DNA of 64,000 nt from Sergeia podlipaevii (GCA_030849805.1 JASANZ010002272.1:124001-188000); one strand, 5' to 3'; positions 19,982-30,868 are shown, numbered from the stretch's first letter. Numbers and translations: made by a program. The notes: a model not told the origin generated them from the sequence alone.

Positions 19982-21033
19982 CAGTAGAAAAACAAAACAC
20001 AAAAGAAAAGATGAAGATTGCAATTGGAAGCTCTCTTAAATAACTCTATGTACACTAAACAATAACAATAGAAAAACAAACCGCTATTCAACTGCTGCGC
20101 TATCCCAACAAAACAAATACAAAGGCTGTAAAAAAAGAAAGATATGTATATTGTTGAACTCTCTACTTCACGAGTAGCAGCCCACACACAACAACAAAAG
20201 AATCAAAAATGACTCTATCTAACTAACAATGTGTCGTGCCTTCGTTTCTGAAAGCAAGACAACTACACAATTGTTTTCTTGTAAACTGCTTTCCAACATA
20301 AACGAAAAGTAATAGGAAGAAGAAGACGGGAGAGAATAGAAATGGAGCCATACTAGAAAAAAAAGGAAGAAGCAAAGTAGCACATACATATATAATAAAT
20401 AAAGTAATGAACACGGGAATTGTTCATGGTACTGATGCTACATACCATTCTTTCTATTGCGTCCACCTTTCATAGTACTATTTTTCTGTTTATCAAACCT
20501 TACGATGCAGGGAAGAGACTATAACAGCACATGGATACAACTATAATGGTTGACTAGCGAAATATTTGCAAAAGAAAAAAAAAATTCTTCTTGCCCCACT
20601 TACCTCTCTCCAAATAGGCAAAAGAACAAGTTAAAACAATATCTATCAGATACACACGCACTAGCCTCACCAGCGCACTCACCACACCTCCACACTTCCC
20701 TCATTCGTAACAAAGGCACAACTAATAGCAAAGTACAGTACAGCGACAGTTTTTTTTTTTTCTTCTTCCTCTAAAGCAGTACAACTAGCCAAGAGCCAAA
20801 AAAAAAAAAAAACATCTAAATTGAACTCCCCACAACATCAAAGCACGAATAGCAATAAGTAAGTAAATAAACACGCACACAAAGCGAGAAAAAAAAAACA
20901 TCAAATAAGTCTACCTCAACAAATTCTTTTGCTTTACCCCCCATCAATTCTTATCAACCTCTATTGACCAATCAATAAATACGTGCACCAAACCTCCTCC
21001 CCCCTCCCCCTCCCTGCCTCTGTTTTCTATCGT

Positions 21034-22680
21034 TTACAGGCGTCCACCGTGCTGGAACAAGTCTAACAAGCCGCTGCCCTGCCCGCTCTGCTGCAGCCAG
21101 TCCATAAACATACTGTGAATCTTGCCCCGAAGGCTATCCGCCAGATCTCGACGGCCTGCGTCTTGCAGTTGCGCATACGCGTTTTGTAAATCACGCGAAA
21201 TCTCCTGAAATTTCTGCACACGTCGGTTGATTGCGTCCTGATATGGCTGAGGCAGGGTGCAGGGATTGGCAACCGTGCCAGGGTTGGTCTCCGACTGGAG
21301 GGGAAAAGTCACTGGCACAAACTCCTCTGGAGGCAAGATAAAGCGCTGTGAGGGAAGCCCTGCATTCCACAAGTTCAGTTTTGGACTGATACCAGAGAGC
21401 GCGAGGTGCTCCTCAAGTGTGCTGTAGTAGGTGTTGTACGGGGCAAAGCGAACATTCTGGAGGGTGTTAGCGCCGTCACTCGGCGCTAGTACAGGTGGAG
21501 TGTTGGCGCAAAGGAAGAGGTTGACGTCGCGAGAGTTGCTCACGATAACGGTGCCGCACAGCGCTGTAATGCTGCAGTTCACGCAGCGGTCGATGCACAA
21601 AACGCCGCTTACAGGGCCGAGAACGACAGTGCAGTTGGAAAGCGAACTCAACCGTGTGTGCGGGAGCACGGATGCTACGTAAAACCTCGTCTGCACGCAC
21701 TCCGCAATGGTAAAACTGGACGACATGAGACCAAAAGCGCTCTCGGGAAACAAGTTAGGCCCTGGCATGTACACGGTCTCCGCTAAATTCATCACGGCAA
21801 TGTTGTTTGGAAATGGTGAAATGGCGTTACTCACGGTATTTGCCATGGAAGCGGCACCAGCAACCTCACGTGGGTGCACAATGCGAGGACGAATGAATTG
21901 AGAAAGAATTGCAATATCAATAGTCTTGTCGGTGCGAGGCCACAGGAAGCCAATGCTCGTACCAAAGGGCTGTTCCACGCCGTTGACGAACTCACGCAAG
22001 AGAATACGCAGTTCCAGGGCATCCGCAATCGTCACACGACCTTGCCGTGTGGCAGCGACAGCGGTAATGTAGTCATGCAAGTACTGGCGTACGTTGGTGA
22101 GAATAAACTCTTGGCTCACCTCACCAAGAGGAAGTCGTGGTGGCCGCTCCAGCAGAAGTTGCGTCAGGAGAAAGATGAGCAACCCAGGTAAACTGACCTG
22201 ACGCGATGTGGAGGCAACAGGCCAGCGAGTTTCGTCCACGGTCCCTCCCATCTTGTTGAGCAGCGCGCGATTGTTCTCATGTCGAAACTCCTCCACTGTT
22301 TTCTGCTCTGGCCCAGAGAAGTTGCCGTAGTATGACGGTGTCGCCTGCATGCAGCCGCCGCTCATGGCGTAAAACACATCGAAGACGCTGTAGGTTGTGT
22401 GATCACTAAGACCGAGCATGCGTGACGTAATCTCTTTCCAGTTTGCTAACGAGATGGAGGTAAGGTTGCTAGACACCTGTTGAAGTCGCATAATGGACGA
22501 AGTGGTAAGTCCGCTGGGCTGCGCCAGAAGCTGACCACAGTTGTGAAAGAGCACAGAATTTACACAAAACACGACTTGATTGGAGCCAAGCAGGTTCGCA
22601 GCGGAGGAGCTGGTCGCGGCAGCGGCGCTGCCTGTGCTGCCACGAGCATACTGTCCCGTGCTGGTTGTTTTCCTGTGCAT
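21034..22680 (-). CDS. TBCCD1: TBCC domain-containing protein, TBCCD1-like
   Basis: The protein has 548 residues. The N-terminal ~330 residues are helical, with a conserved-looking stretch (FDVFYAMSGGCMQ, ~100-115) and a Leu-rich segment (PGLLIFLLTQLLLERPP, ~167-184). Residues ~335-410 match the TBCC/C-CAP beta-helix, with SSLSNCTVVLGPVSG, CVNCSITALCG and SRDVNLFLC steps. The C-terminal ~60 residues are a Gln/Arg-rich amphipathic helix. TBCCD1 differs from tubulin cofactor C by lacking the spectrin-like N-terminus and acts at centrosomes. In T. brucei it is found at basal bodies, the bilobe and the posterior end, and it organises the cytoskeleton. I did not confirm the TBCC catalytic arginine, which TBCCD1 proteins generally lack. 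The ATG at 22680 follows a U tract and AG at 22730; the frame to 22806 crosses that tract and is rejected. Confidence 0.85.
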   Translation of the reverse strand: MHRKTTSTGQYARGSTGSAAAATSSSAANLLGSNQVVFCVNSVLFHNCGQLLAQPSGLTTSSIMRLQQVSSNLTSISLANWKEITSRMLGLSDHTTYSVFDVFYAMSGGCMQATPSYYGNFSGPEQKTVEEFRHENNRALLNKMGGTVDETRWPVASTSRQVSLPGLLIFLLTQLLLERPPRLPLGEVSQEFILTNVRQYLHDYITAVAATRQGRVTIADALELRILLREFVNGVEQPFGTSIGFLWPRTDKTIDIAILSQFIRPRIVHPREVAGAASMANTVSNAISPFPNNIAVMNLAETVYMPGPNLFPESAFGLMSSSFTIAECVQTRFYVASVLPHTRLSSLSNCTVVLGPVSGVLCIDRCVNCSITALCGTVIVSNSRDVNLFLCANTPPVLAPSDGANTLQNVRFAPYNTYYSTLEEHLALSGISPKLNLWNAGLPSQRFILPPEEFVPVTFPLQSETNPGTVANPCTLPQPYQDAINRRVQKFQEISRDLQNAYAQLQDAGRRDLADSLRGKIHSMFMDWLQQSGQGSGLLDLFQHGGRL

Positions 22681-23787
22681 GTGTAGTATAAAGCAAAAAT
22701 GTATATCCAATACGGCACTAGTCTCTATACTGGCAGAAAAAAAAAACGACAGAATTGTACCAGTGTATCTAGCAGTTAGAAAGGGGGGAGGGGATAACGT
22801 AAGCACTGCACTACGTAGTTGATACCGGCAGAAACAAAACGCTCAAAATCAAGATAATGCCTTGATCAAAAGCCGTGATGCTCGCGGTTTATATGCCAAA
22901 AAGCTCTAATATATGCAATATAGCGTTTGTTTGTTTAATTGTTTCGCTTTTCGCTTCTCCTTGATGTTGCTCTTTCTATGCTCTAACACCTGGCGCGCTT
23001 GTTAAAAGAAAACCAATGCACACTTGATGTACGGGTAAAAATTATAATAGTAACCAAAAAAAAAAATAGAGAAAAGAACAAAAAAAGAATACATTCTTTA
23101 TTTATAAAGAAAAGGAAGGATACATTAAAAACATAATTCCCTCATAGCCAAACTCCCCAAAACCAAAATCCCTGTTTGCCATCTAACAACTTAAAAATAG
23201 GGCTGCTGGGAGAGGTGCACGCAACCCTATTCCAAATCTGTGTGTATCGCTCTTTGCAATATGTGTGTACAAAAGAAGGAGAAAAAAAAGATAGGTACTC
23301 GTAAGTCTATCACAAAGATAAAAATGTGAAACATAAAAAAGAGGATGGCATATACTATATATATATATATACATATATATATACATATATTTATCTCATA
23401 TAGTAAGAGAAGGAAACGGGAGGCTTTCAAAGTGAGGGAGCCCCCTGACTTTAGAAAGAAAAAAAAGGTGACTGGTACTACGCACATAAAGTCACAAAGT
23501 AGAAGTAACAAAAAAAAAAAAAAGAATAACTTTTTTTTTTTTACTTCATAATTGTTGCACGTGTACGGAACGGCTTTATTCATATAACTCACTATACAGC
23601 GCGGTACGTACATCAATAGTTTACATATATGAAGTTAGGCGTGTACGTACCGGTATGTATTCAGCGATATGAACAGGGGTGTTTGAACGTGCAACAACTG
23701 TATGGTAAAGCAATCCGTACTATAATTTTTTATTTTTCCTTATTCCTGGACGCCAACCATCACGTCGTCATCATAGTCGGCACTGTC
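22681..23787. other. Intergenic: 3' UTR of the polyQ gene and leader of the TBCC gene
   Basis: The gap is AT-rich with TA repeats around 23351-23391 and A or T runs near 23051-23068 and 23510-23541. Open frames here are Tyr/Ile/Phe simple sequence. No RNA gene is apparent. Confidence 0.6.
22730..22746 (-). promoter_or_regulatory. Putative trans-splice acceptor for the TBCC gene
   Basis: On the minus strand a run of ten T followed by CTGCCAG places an AG at 22731-22730, 50 nt before the ATG at 22680. This fits the downstream choice of start codon. Confidence 0.55.
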
Positions 23788-24376
23788 TCAATGAGAACAA
23801 AGGGAGCCCATTTCGTTGTCCGCGTTGCGGCTAAAAAATGGGTCGTCCAGGGAGACAAATTCTTCTCTGCCGCTCCTCTGCGCACTGCTGGTTGGGTGTC
23901 GTTCACGTTGCAGAGAATCCGCATGTTGTCCATTTCGTGAGCTCTCACGGGTACGGCGCTGCCGCTGCTGCTGCTGCTGCTGCTGCTGTAAGTCATCAAC
24001 GTTGCGATAAAAATCGCTTTTACCGTTGCAATAATAGTCCTCTCGCCCGTCATCAGTACTGTGGCGCTGCCTGTATCGATCTCCGTTTGGGTGTTGTCGA
24101 TTGACGGACCGTGCCCGGCTGCTACCGCGACTACGACGTGAAGATGGAGGGCGGCGGCGGCCAACAACCACTTCACAATAGTCACTGCGAGAATCGTAGA
24201 GCCCTGAGCGAGTGAAGTAGTCGTCGTCGTCACCGCTGTCGTAGGTGTAGTCGTCACCGCGGTACGTCGTCCGTCGACCAAATGGCTGTCGGCTGTGGTC
24301 CCTGTAAGCACTACCGTGGAAATCCTCAAAAGGCTCATTATTGGCTCTATGTCGAGGCCCTTGTTGTCGCTGCTGC

Positions 24377-24408
<32 letters not shown>

Positions 24409-24434
24409 GTGCTGTTGCTGCTGCAGCCTCTGGG

Positions 24435-24465
<31 letters not shown>

Positions 24466-24523
24466 GTACTGTTGCTGTTGCTGTTGCTGCTGTTGCTGGT
24501 GCTGTTGCTGCTGCAGCCTCTGG

Positions 24524-24554
<31 letters not shown>

Positions 24555-24638
24555 GGTGCTGTTGCTGCTGCAGCCTCTGGGGCTGCTGCTGTTGCTGCTG
24601 CTGCTGTTGCTGGTGCTGTTGCTGCTGCAGCCTCTGGG

Positions 24639-24669
<31 letters not shown>

Positions 24670-24695
24670 GTGCTGTTGCTGCTGCAGCCTCTGGG

Positions 24696-24729
<34 letters not shown>

Positions 24730-25491
24730 GTACTGTTGCTGCTGCAGCCTCTGGGGCTGCTGCTGCTGCTGCTGTTGTTGGTGCTGGTGCTGTTGCTGCT
24801 GCGACCTCTGGGGCTGATGTTCCTGGTGCTGTTGCCGCTGGCATTCTTGTTGTGGTTGGCGCTGAACGAGCTCGTACTGTGGCTGAGGAGGAAGACACCA
24901 CATTGGCATTGGTTGTTGTTGCTGCTGCTGTTGCTGAGGCGGTGATGCAACTGGTGATGGTTGTGGCGACGCCACCATGCCCATGTTGAGCCGCATCATA
25001 TCCATCATGTTAGATCTATCCAGCTGCTGTTGCTGCATCATCATCATTTGCATTTGTGTCATGGCGTTAACACCGGCGGCGGCTGCAGCGGTAGATTCCG
25101 CGCGTGTATCAGCGTACAAGGAGCCCCGATCCGCTTTCTCCTTTCTGCAAAAGCAGCAGTATATGATGAGAACAGCCAGAAGTAACGCTACGACTGCACA
25201 CACCACGATTATAATCGTCGCGGTTTTATTGAGCCCCTTCTGCGTTGAAGGGTCAACAGTGTGGTTGGGGCCAGGGGTAGAGGCAAGGCTTGTGCAATAG
25301 ACAAAGTTATGGCCAAGAATGTCTTGATTCATATCATTGGACCATCCTTCATCGCAGATGCATGTGTTGGCGGTAGCACTCCACTTGCCATGATTGCACT
25401 CCGGTATCTGAGTAGCTGGGTTGTTGTTGGATCCGGAGTCTGCGAAAGAGTTGGCTGCATCTCGCAGAATATTACGAAGAGGGGCGAGCAT
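23788..25491 (-). CDS. EGF-like, single-span membrane protein with long polyglutamine repeats
   Basis: The protein has 567 residues. The first ~90 residues contain an EGF-like cysteine cluster (C32, C44, C46, C66, with a CICDEGW core) and two NxT sequons (N76, N88). A strong transmembrane helix (91-113) is followed by a CCFCRKEK stop-transfer motif. No N-terminal signal peptide is visible, so it may insert by the span itself with the short N-terminus outside. The cytoplasmic part has Met/Gln-rich segments, a polyGln array of 19-residue PQRLQQQQHQQQQ-type units (~225-375), an acidic Asp/Tyr stretch, an Arg/Ser-rich region, a second Gln8 run and a charged tail. I do not recognise the family. 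EGF-like plus single-span layouts occur in trypanosomatid surface and flagellum-adhesion proteins, but that link is only a guess. Overlapping frames across the repeat are shadows. Confidence 0.8.
24369..24816 (-). repeat. CAG/CAA-rich minisatellite encoding polyGln, mostly 57-bp units
   Basis: The landmark CAGCCTCTGGGGCTG (plus strand) starts at 24424, 24514, 24571, 24628, 24685 and 24745, with a variant at 24802. The spacings are 90, 57, 57, 57, 60 and 57 bp. Each unit codes for PQRL followed by ~15 Gln with one His or Tyr. All spacings are multiples of three, so the frame is kept. Confidence 0.95.
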
Positions 25492-26503
25492 TTGTTTTAA
25501 AAAAAGGAGGGAAAAGGGTTGTGATATTTGAGTTGATTTAAATAAAATTGGAAAGTCAATTCCGCAATAATAGCTGTGCTATAAACAAAAAAAAAAAAAA
25601 CTTGTTTTGAAAACGAAAGAGCTTTAAAAAAAAAAAAAAAGCAGAAAACTTTCAAAATTGAGAGAGAGAGAGAGAGAGAAAAAAGAAAGAAAAAATGGGG
25701 GGATTATCTATGAGTGAAGCACTTGCGTAAAGATTTACTTCTACGCAACTCCACGCGTGTATCAAAATCAGCATGTACCTTAAGTTACACACATGGTGCA
25801 ACTCTCTTGCCAAAGCAGCAAAAGGGCAAAAGGAAAAAAAAAAGCAATCGCGCCATCGTTTCACTACTGGAAATCAGCCTCAAAGAGAGTCGAGTATTTT
25901 GATTAGCACTGAGATATTTTTTTTTTTGGTAAATGCTTATAGCCAATGGCCACATTTTACGCCCTTTATTCACTCTTCTTATCTCTTTTCCCCATCGCTT
26001 CATGCGCACATTTTCTGAGTTGAACACTGATAACAATAGCAATATTAAAGCACTCGCATGGGTAGATAAAACACAAAAGTAAACAGTTTTACTATTGAAG
26101 AAACACAGCGAAAAGAGAGTCAACCGTATCCCTTCATCTACGCACATCCACATAAAGAAAAAATGCATCTCGTATGGACTAGCTCACAAAGAGAAAGGGA
26201 AAGAAGCGTGTGTGGTGCGCTCCTTACTGAAAGCTGTCCTGTGCAAAGACACACACACAAACACAAACACATTCAAACATACTGAGAAGCACAAGAGAAG
26301 AACCAGTACAAAAAAAAAATAATAATAATGATGTACTTAAAATCCTACCTCCAGAATACATAATGTACCTACGCTTTGCACCGCCATCAAATAACCAAGA
26401 TAACTCTGCAAGCACTAAAACAACAACAACAAACTCCCGCTGGCTTGCGCTTTCGCCAACGTAACAACGGTACATTGATGAGTGCCTTTTGAACCTATTT
26501 CCC
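25492..26503. other. Intergenic: 3' UTR of the CWH43 gene and leader of the polyQ gene
   Basis: The gap is AT-rich, with a GA repeat at about 25661-25680, A runs near 25587 and 25626, and a CA-rich patch near 26250-26272. No credible gene is visible on either strand. Confidence 0.6.
25579..25600 (-). promoter_or_regulatory. Putative trans-splice acceptor for the polyQ gene
   Basis: On the minus strand a run of 14 T followed by GTTTATAG gives an AG at 25580-25579, 87 nt before the ATG at 25491. Confidence 0.45.
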
Positions 26504-29500
26504 TCAACTTGAGGAATGAGAAATCGAGCTGTGGCGGAAACGAAGCTGAATAACCTGAATCTCTGTGTCCGATAAGTTCTCAACTCCTCCTCCAACCTTG
26601 CGCCACCAATCAAATAGTTCCACCGAGTAGGGCGACAACTTCGATGCAGCTTCTGGCAGCTCATCCGTTGGCAAGCCAGTCTTGTAGAAAGAGTACTGGC
26701 AATAACGATCTATAAATTCAAACCGCGGGTGCGCGTCGCTGTATCGATTGGTCTGATTAAAGTAAAAGTGCCGCGGAGGTTTGTCAGCGGGCGGACGGCG
26801 GAATGACGTGTCAGGGTGCGCAACAGAACGCTCCAGGCCACCAATAAACTGCATTTTATACTCCACGTTAAAGTCAAGCTCCTCCCCTGGTTGGTTCGTA
26901 CTAAACGGTGGTGGCGGAACCTCATCGTAACCTCCACGCTCCTTGAGGCGTACCCAGGGACGATTCACATACATATCCAAACCCGCGTCGCGGAACTTGC
27001 CTGGTCCGTAGGGATCGGTGTATTGATGATACCTCTCCTCGTTTCCAGGGTACGTGACAAGGTAGCCGAGCCACATAGAAGGCCCAGGTTTGCTCTGCAC
27101 GAGACGCCCCAAAAACTGCGATTGTAGGAGTCCATCTGCCCAGTGATGCGTATTGCCAAAGTGGCCGACGTAGGTATTGATAACAATGCCGTATACATCG
27201 AGTTCAGCGTATATTAGGCATGCCAGTTCGCCCAATGGGGATGGCATGATGTAGCGCCTCACAGAACGAATTGGGTAGCGCGATATGAGAGCGCACCCGT
27301 ATGTATTGTCCAGCACTGTGGGACCGTAGTCGGTGTACTCATATCCCAAGTAGTAGGACATGTGCTCCACCATATCCCGATTGCCGTTTGTCACGTGCAT
27401 GCTATCGCTTTCAAGAAGACCGATCACACCTGCCTCGGAAATGCGTGCTTCATGCACCATCTTATTAAAGGAATCCACGTCAAAGTTATCAAGACCGAAG
27501 TGCACGGTCCAGATCAAGCCAGAAAAGAACGTCATTGCCTTGGCCGCGTTCCACACATCAACGCTGTCGTCGTAGCTCAGGCCGGCAAGGCCAAACTTAG
27601 GATCAGGTAGGTTTGCTTTGGTAGCCCTTGTTATATTCCTGTCTATCTCCGTCAGCATTTCTTCAAAACGTAGCATTTGGTAGTCGCGCTCGTAGTCCTT
27701 CAGCAGCGGGTCAGTCGCAACGTTGCGCTCAATGCGCATCTTGATGAGCATTTCGTGTAGGTGCATGACCTGATTGGGATACTGAAGTGCAGTCGTCTTG
27801 CCAGCTGGAAAGCTCGCGCTGGGCGTCTGTAGAGCAACTCGTCCAATCACGATCGAGATAGTGGCAAACACCAAAATGATGGCGATCATGAGCTGTACGG
27901 AGCGCTGCTTGCACGCCGCAGCGGTATCACTCACGACACTGCTGCTCTTCACACCGCGCACGCGGCGGCCACAGTGCCACGCGACGAGGAAGAAGAGAAG
28001 AAAATGAGCAAAGATAACAGACCGGGAACGCTCACGCATAATCCAAGCCCCAGGAATGAACGGGTAAGAAACCACCAGCACATACATGGCGCACATGATA
28101 AGATTGGAGAGAAGCCACGTCATCTCAAACGAAGTAAAAAAGGTACACTCGCGTCGATAGATGGAGTTCGGATCCAGACAGTCGGTGAGCGCAGCAAGAC
28201 GACGAGCCCGTATCGTGGCAAAGGTGAGCTCCATCACCACCGGCAGCAGGGCCGCAAAGCAAAACGTCAGGAGTAGGCCTCCAGCAAATGCCAAGTGCTT
28301 GCTACCTGCAAAGGTCTCCTGTACCTCCCAGTACTTGACAAGCACGTCCTCCTTTGGCGTTTCATAGCTCACTGGGTAGCCCTTGTGCTGAGTCTCGTAG
28401 CTAAAATTTGTCTGCCGGGTTGAGAAGAGCATGAGAAAGCAGCCAAACATCATCGCAGCTCCAAGTCGGCGCCACGATGCAGCAAAAGCGCTGCGCAGGA
28501 ATCTTCTTATGATCCCCAAGCGGTGTGCCGATACTGTCATGATTTGAGGACAAATCGGGATCACATCAGTGGAAAAGTAAACACCAGCGGCAAACGTGAT
28601 AGTAATAAAAAGACTAGCTGGAAAAGGGTCAATTGCAAGAAGACGCGGAATGTAGTTGGCACAGGTGTAGAAGGTCATCGCAATGCTTGTGGTGAGGCCA
28701 AAAAGGATGCCAAGCATGGCCTGTGAAGCAGGCGTGTACGCCAATGCCAGAGCACTGATCGTGTTCGCCGTCACCTCGTCGCGCTGACTGCGTGAGAACT
28801 GCACACGCGCTCCAGTACCATCATGATCAGTGCCGTGACCCTCGTACTCATCCTTGCCAGTCAGGGCAGTGCCGTCATCATCTTTGTCGCTCCTGAAAGC
28901 AGAAGCGCTAGTTGAAGGATTTCCATCTACAGTTGCCGCTGCACTGCTACCATTAGCAGTGCCGGCAGCAGCAGCAGCAGCTGTAGCAACAGCAGTCGAC
29001 ACCACGCTCACAGTCTCCTTGAGCGTATTACCAAACATAACGTGACGATAAATAATGGTAGTAAAGGCGATGCCTAACACAATGCCAAAGAGGCCACTGT
29101 AAAGCGGTTCAACGTACATAGGCGACTGGCTGATGTACAGAATGCGCAGTAGCATGCACAGCACGAGACCCAGCGGTAGTGCATAGAGGCCACGGCGAGC
29201 GTCTTCGTTACTTTCCGCGCCAGATGACTTCAGCGTTGCGCTGGAGGGGTAGAGAAAGCGAGTGGTGATGGAAAGGAGCACAAACAGAGGACCTACGGCC
29301 ACAGCAAGAATCTTGTTACCAGGGCTATGCAAAACAAGCATGTGAAGGTGTGAGAGAGAGGCCACAAAGTAAAAGAATACGTACATGGGTACCACGCGAT
29401 GACTAGTGCCAATAGGAGTGATGGTGGGCTTTAGGAAACCTCTTGCAAAGAAGCAAGGTCCTGTCGCCCAGCGACGGAAGGACGGAATGCGCATGAGGCA

Positions 29501-30769
29501 GGGTACGCCAAACACGCTGATTGATGCAATCTCCCACGAAAGCGACATAGCAATCAGCGGCATAAAGTACATGTGCTCAACGAGGTGAATCATGGACTCA
29601 AATAGAAGGTGTGCCCAGTAGATGTCGCACAGCCACAAAGAGAGCCTCGAAGGAGCAGAGCAGAAGGCAAAACGATGAAGAACAATGTCTTTGCTAAGAA
29701 AGAACTCTCCGGTGGTAGTAAGTGGGGGGATACTCAAAGCCTCGGGGCTGGAGCCAATATCCGGCTCGACACCTGTGTCGCTATCGCCTCCAATAGACAC
29801 AAAGATTGTGCCGCCGTCTGCTGAGCTCCTCGTCGTCGCAGTGGCCTCCACAGAAGAGGAGGCGGTCAGTCGCTTTGTCGTCGTCGCGCTCTCAGCAGAC
29901 GCCTCTGCGCCACCCTCGGTGGTAACGCCTGCTGCATATGGGTAGCGTGCAGCGGAATTCCGCTTTGCCCACAAAGTTCGATAAAACTCTGGTGTTCCAC
30001 TTAACCACCACCCTTCGTTCTTCAAGTCATACCACGCGGAGAAGTCGTACGCAATGTTGAAAAACGCGAACACCCATTCGCACATGGTGGAGAGACTGAA
30101 GGACCCTGGCGCACAGGTAGTAAAGTGTCTTAAGAAAAACCCAACAACACCGACCGCGGCAATCGATTCCCCAATCATGCAAAAGCGCTTCAGTCGATAA
30201 GACTTGTGGGCATCTCGCTGCACTGGGTAGATGCTAAGGTTGCACTGGTTGCGTCGCACCAGTAGGGTCTGCGTAACTTGCAGGACGAAGCACAAAAACA
30301 CGTAGGGACAAAAACCCAGATTGTGATATGCCAGCGACTCGTTAGAGGCCGTCATGGTCCAGACCACCGCGGATACCAAGCGCCACACATCCACCCAAAA
30401 CGTCAGGAGTGTCACGAAGGCAGAGCTGGCGATGAACTTCAGTGGAGACTGGCGCAAGCGGTAGAGCTCCGCCATGCCGCCGGTACCCTTTTGCCAAAAT
30501 ACATTGAACATAGCAATGGTAGCGCCGACCCTAAAAGGGCAGCACAGCACAAAAGAAGAACGCCATATCTGGCGCTCGGGAAGCACGTCGCCAATAGTGG
30601 TGCTTATGCTAGGCCAGAATTCATAATGATCCTTGCCGCAGCCATTGAGAAGAATTTCCTTTCCATGCGCGACCAGGCCAACGAACAAAGCCAGTAAAAG
30701 TCCAATGCCTGTCAAGAGAGCGTAGATCAGCGCCGTGTACGACGCGGGGATGTAGAGAATGTGCTTCAT
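26504..30769 (-). CDS. CWH43: CWH43-type GPI-anchor lipid remodelling protein (PGAP2 + PGAP2IP modules)
   Basis: The protein has 1421 residues, well above the ~950 of yeast Cwh43. The N-terminal ~260 residues form a PGAP2/Frag1-like multi-span domain. A Ser/Thr/Ala-rich linker follows, then many further spans, a second low-complexity linker (~580-660, with an Ala run) and more spans to ~1000. Residues ~1075-1420 are a lumenal endonuclease/exonuclease/phosphatase-like domain closely matching PGAP2IP: GVIGLLESDS, YGCALISRYPI, a GHFGNTHHW motif, WLGYLVTYPG and a terminal LSDTEIQ...LRFR. In yeast Cwh43 exchanges diacylglycerol for ceramide on GPI anchors in the ER; in animals the two halves are separate proteins. 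A GPI role is plausible because trypanosomatids coat themselves with GPI-linked molecules, but substrate and reaction here are inferred. The start follows a strong splice acceptor at 30869. Confidence 0.88.
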   Translation of the reverse strand: MKHILYIPASYTALIYALLTGIGLLLALFVGLVAHGKEILLNGCGKDHYEFWPSISTTIGDVLPERQIWRSSFVLCCPFRVGATIAMFNVFWQKGTGGMAELYRLRQSPLKFIASSAFVTLLTFWVDVWRLVSAVVWTMTASNESLAYHNLGFCPYVFLCFVLQVTQTLLVRRNQCNLSIYPVQRDAHKSYRLKRFCMIGESIAAVGVVGFFLRHFTTCAPGSFSLSTMCEWVFAFFNIAYDFSAWYDLKNEGWWLSGTPEFYRTLWAKRNSAARYPYAAGVTTEGGAEASAESATTTKRLTASSSVEATATTRSSADGGTIFVSIGGDSDTGVEPDIGSSPEALSIPPLTTTGEFFLSKDIVLHRFAFCSAPSRLSLWLCDIYWAHLLFESMIHLVEHMYFMPLIAMSLSWEIASISVFGVPCLMRIPSFRRWATGPCFFARGFLKPTITPIGTSHRVVPMYVFFYFVASLSHLHMLVLHSPGNKILAVAVGPLFVLLSITTRFLYPSSATLKSSGAESNEDARRGLYALPLGLVLCMLLRILYISQSPMYVEPLYSGLFGIVLGIAFTTIIYRHVMFGNTLKETVSVVSTAVATAAAAAAGTANGSSAAATVDGNPSTSASAFRSDKDDDGTALTGKDEYEGHGTDHDGTGARVQFSRSQRDEVTANTISALALAYTPASQAMLGILFGLTTSIAMTFYTCANYIPRLLAIDPFPASLFITITFAAGVYFSTDVIPICPQIMTVSAHRLGIIRRFLRSAFAASWRRLGAAMMFGCFLMLFSTRQTNFSYETQHKGYPVSYETPKEDVLVKYWEVQETFAGSKHLAFAGGLLLTFCFAALLPVVMELTFATIRARRLAALTDCLDPNSIYRRECTFFTSFEMTWLLSNLIMCAMYVLVVSYPFIPGAWIMRERSRSVIFAHFLLFFLVAWHCGRRVRGVKSSSVVSDTAAACKQRSVQLMIAIILVFATISIVIGRVALQTPSASFPAGKTTALQYPNQVMHLHEMLIKMRIERNVATDPLLKDYERDYQMLRFEEMLTEIDRNITRATKANLPDPKFGLAGLSYDDSVDVWNAAKAMTFFSGLIWTVHFGLDNFDVDSFNKMVHEARISEAGVIGLLESDSMHVTNGNRDMVEHMSYYLGYEYTDYGPTVLDNTYGCALISRYPIRSVRRYIMPSPLGELACLIYAELDVYGIVINTYVGHFGNTHHWADGLLQSQFLGRLVQSKPGPSMWLGYLVTYPGNEERYHQYTDPYGPGKFRDAGLDMYVNRPWVRLKERGGYDEVPPPPFSTNQPGEELDFNVEYKMQFIGGLERSVAHPDTSFRRPPADKPPRHFYFNQTNRYSDAHPRFEFIDRYCQYSFYKTGLPTDELPEAASKLSPYSVELFDWWRKVGGGVENLSDTEIQVIQLRFRHSSISHSSS

Positions 30770-30868
30770 TGCTTTGTCTTTCTACAATTCACGTCTCTCT
30801 TTTTATTTTTTTGTGTGTGTGACCTCACAGTTTCTCTACCTCTTTCCTTCTTATTCTTCCTTTTCAAC

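Larger units (their letters stand above)
19660..21033. other. Intergenic: 3' UTR of the TBCC gene and leader of the dynein-2 gene
   Basis: The 1.37-kb gap is AT-rich with many A runs on the plus strand, which are U-rich on the transcribed strand. It holds the AAT repeat and the probable dynein splice acceptor. Possible open frames of 60-90 codons translate Phe/Lys/Ile-rich simple sequence and are not supported. Confidence 0.6.

Noticed and set aside
22681..22806. N-terminal extension of the TBCC gene, which could look like a signal sequence
   Set aside because: It crosses a T10 tract and AG at 22730. The hydrophobicity comes from the T run.
23760..24950. 396-codon minus-strand frame rich in Ser and Asn overlapping the polyQ gene
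   Set aside because: It is the shifted reading of the CAG/CAA repeat (AGC/AAC). The flanking EGF-TM head and C-terminal tail exist only in the Gln frame.
24282..24989. Plus-strand poly-Ala, poly-Leu and poly-Cys frames opposite the polyQ array
   Set aside because: All are antisense translations of the same trinucleotide repeat, with no domain outside it.
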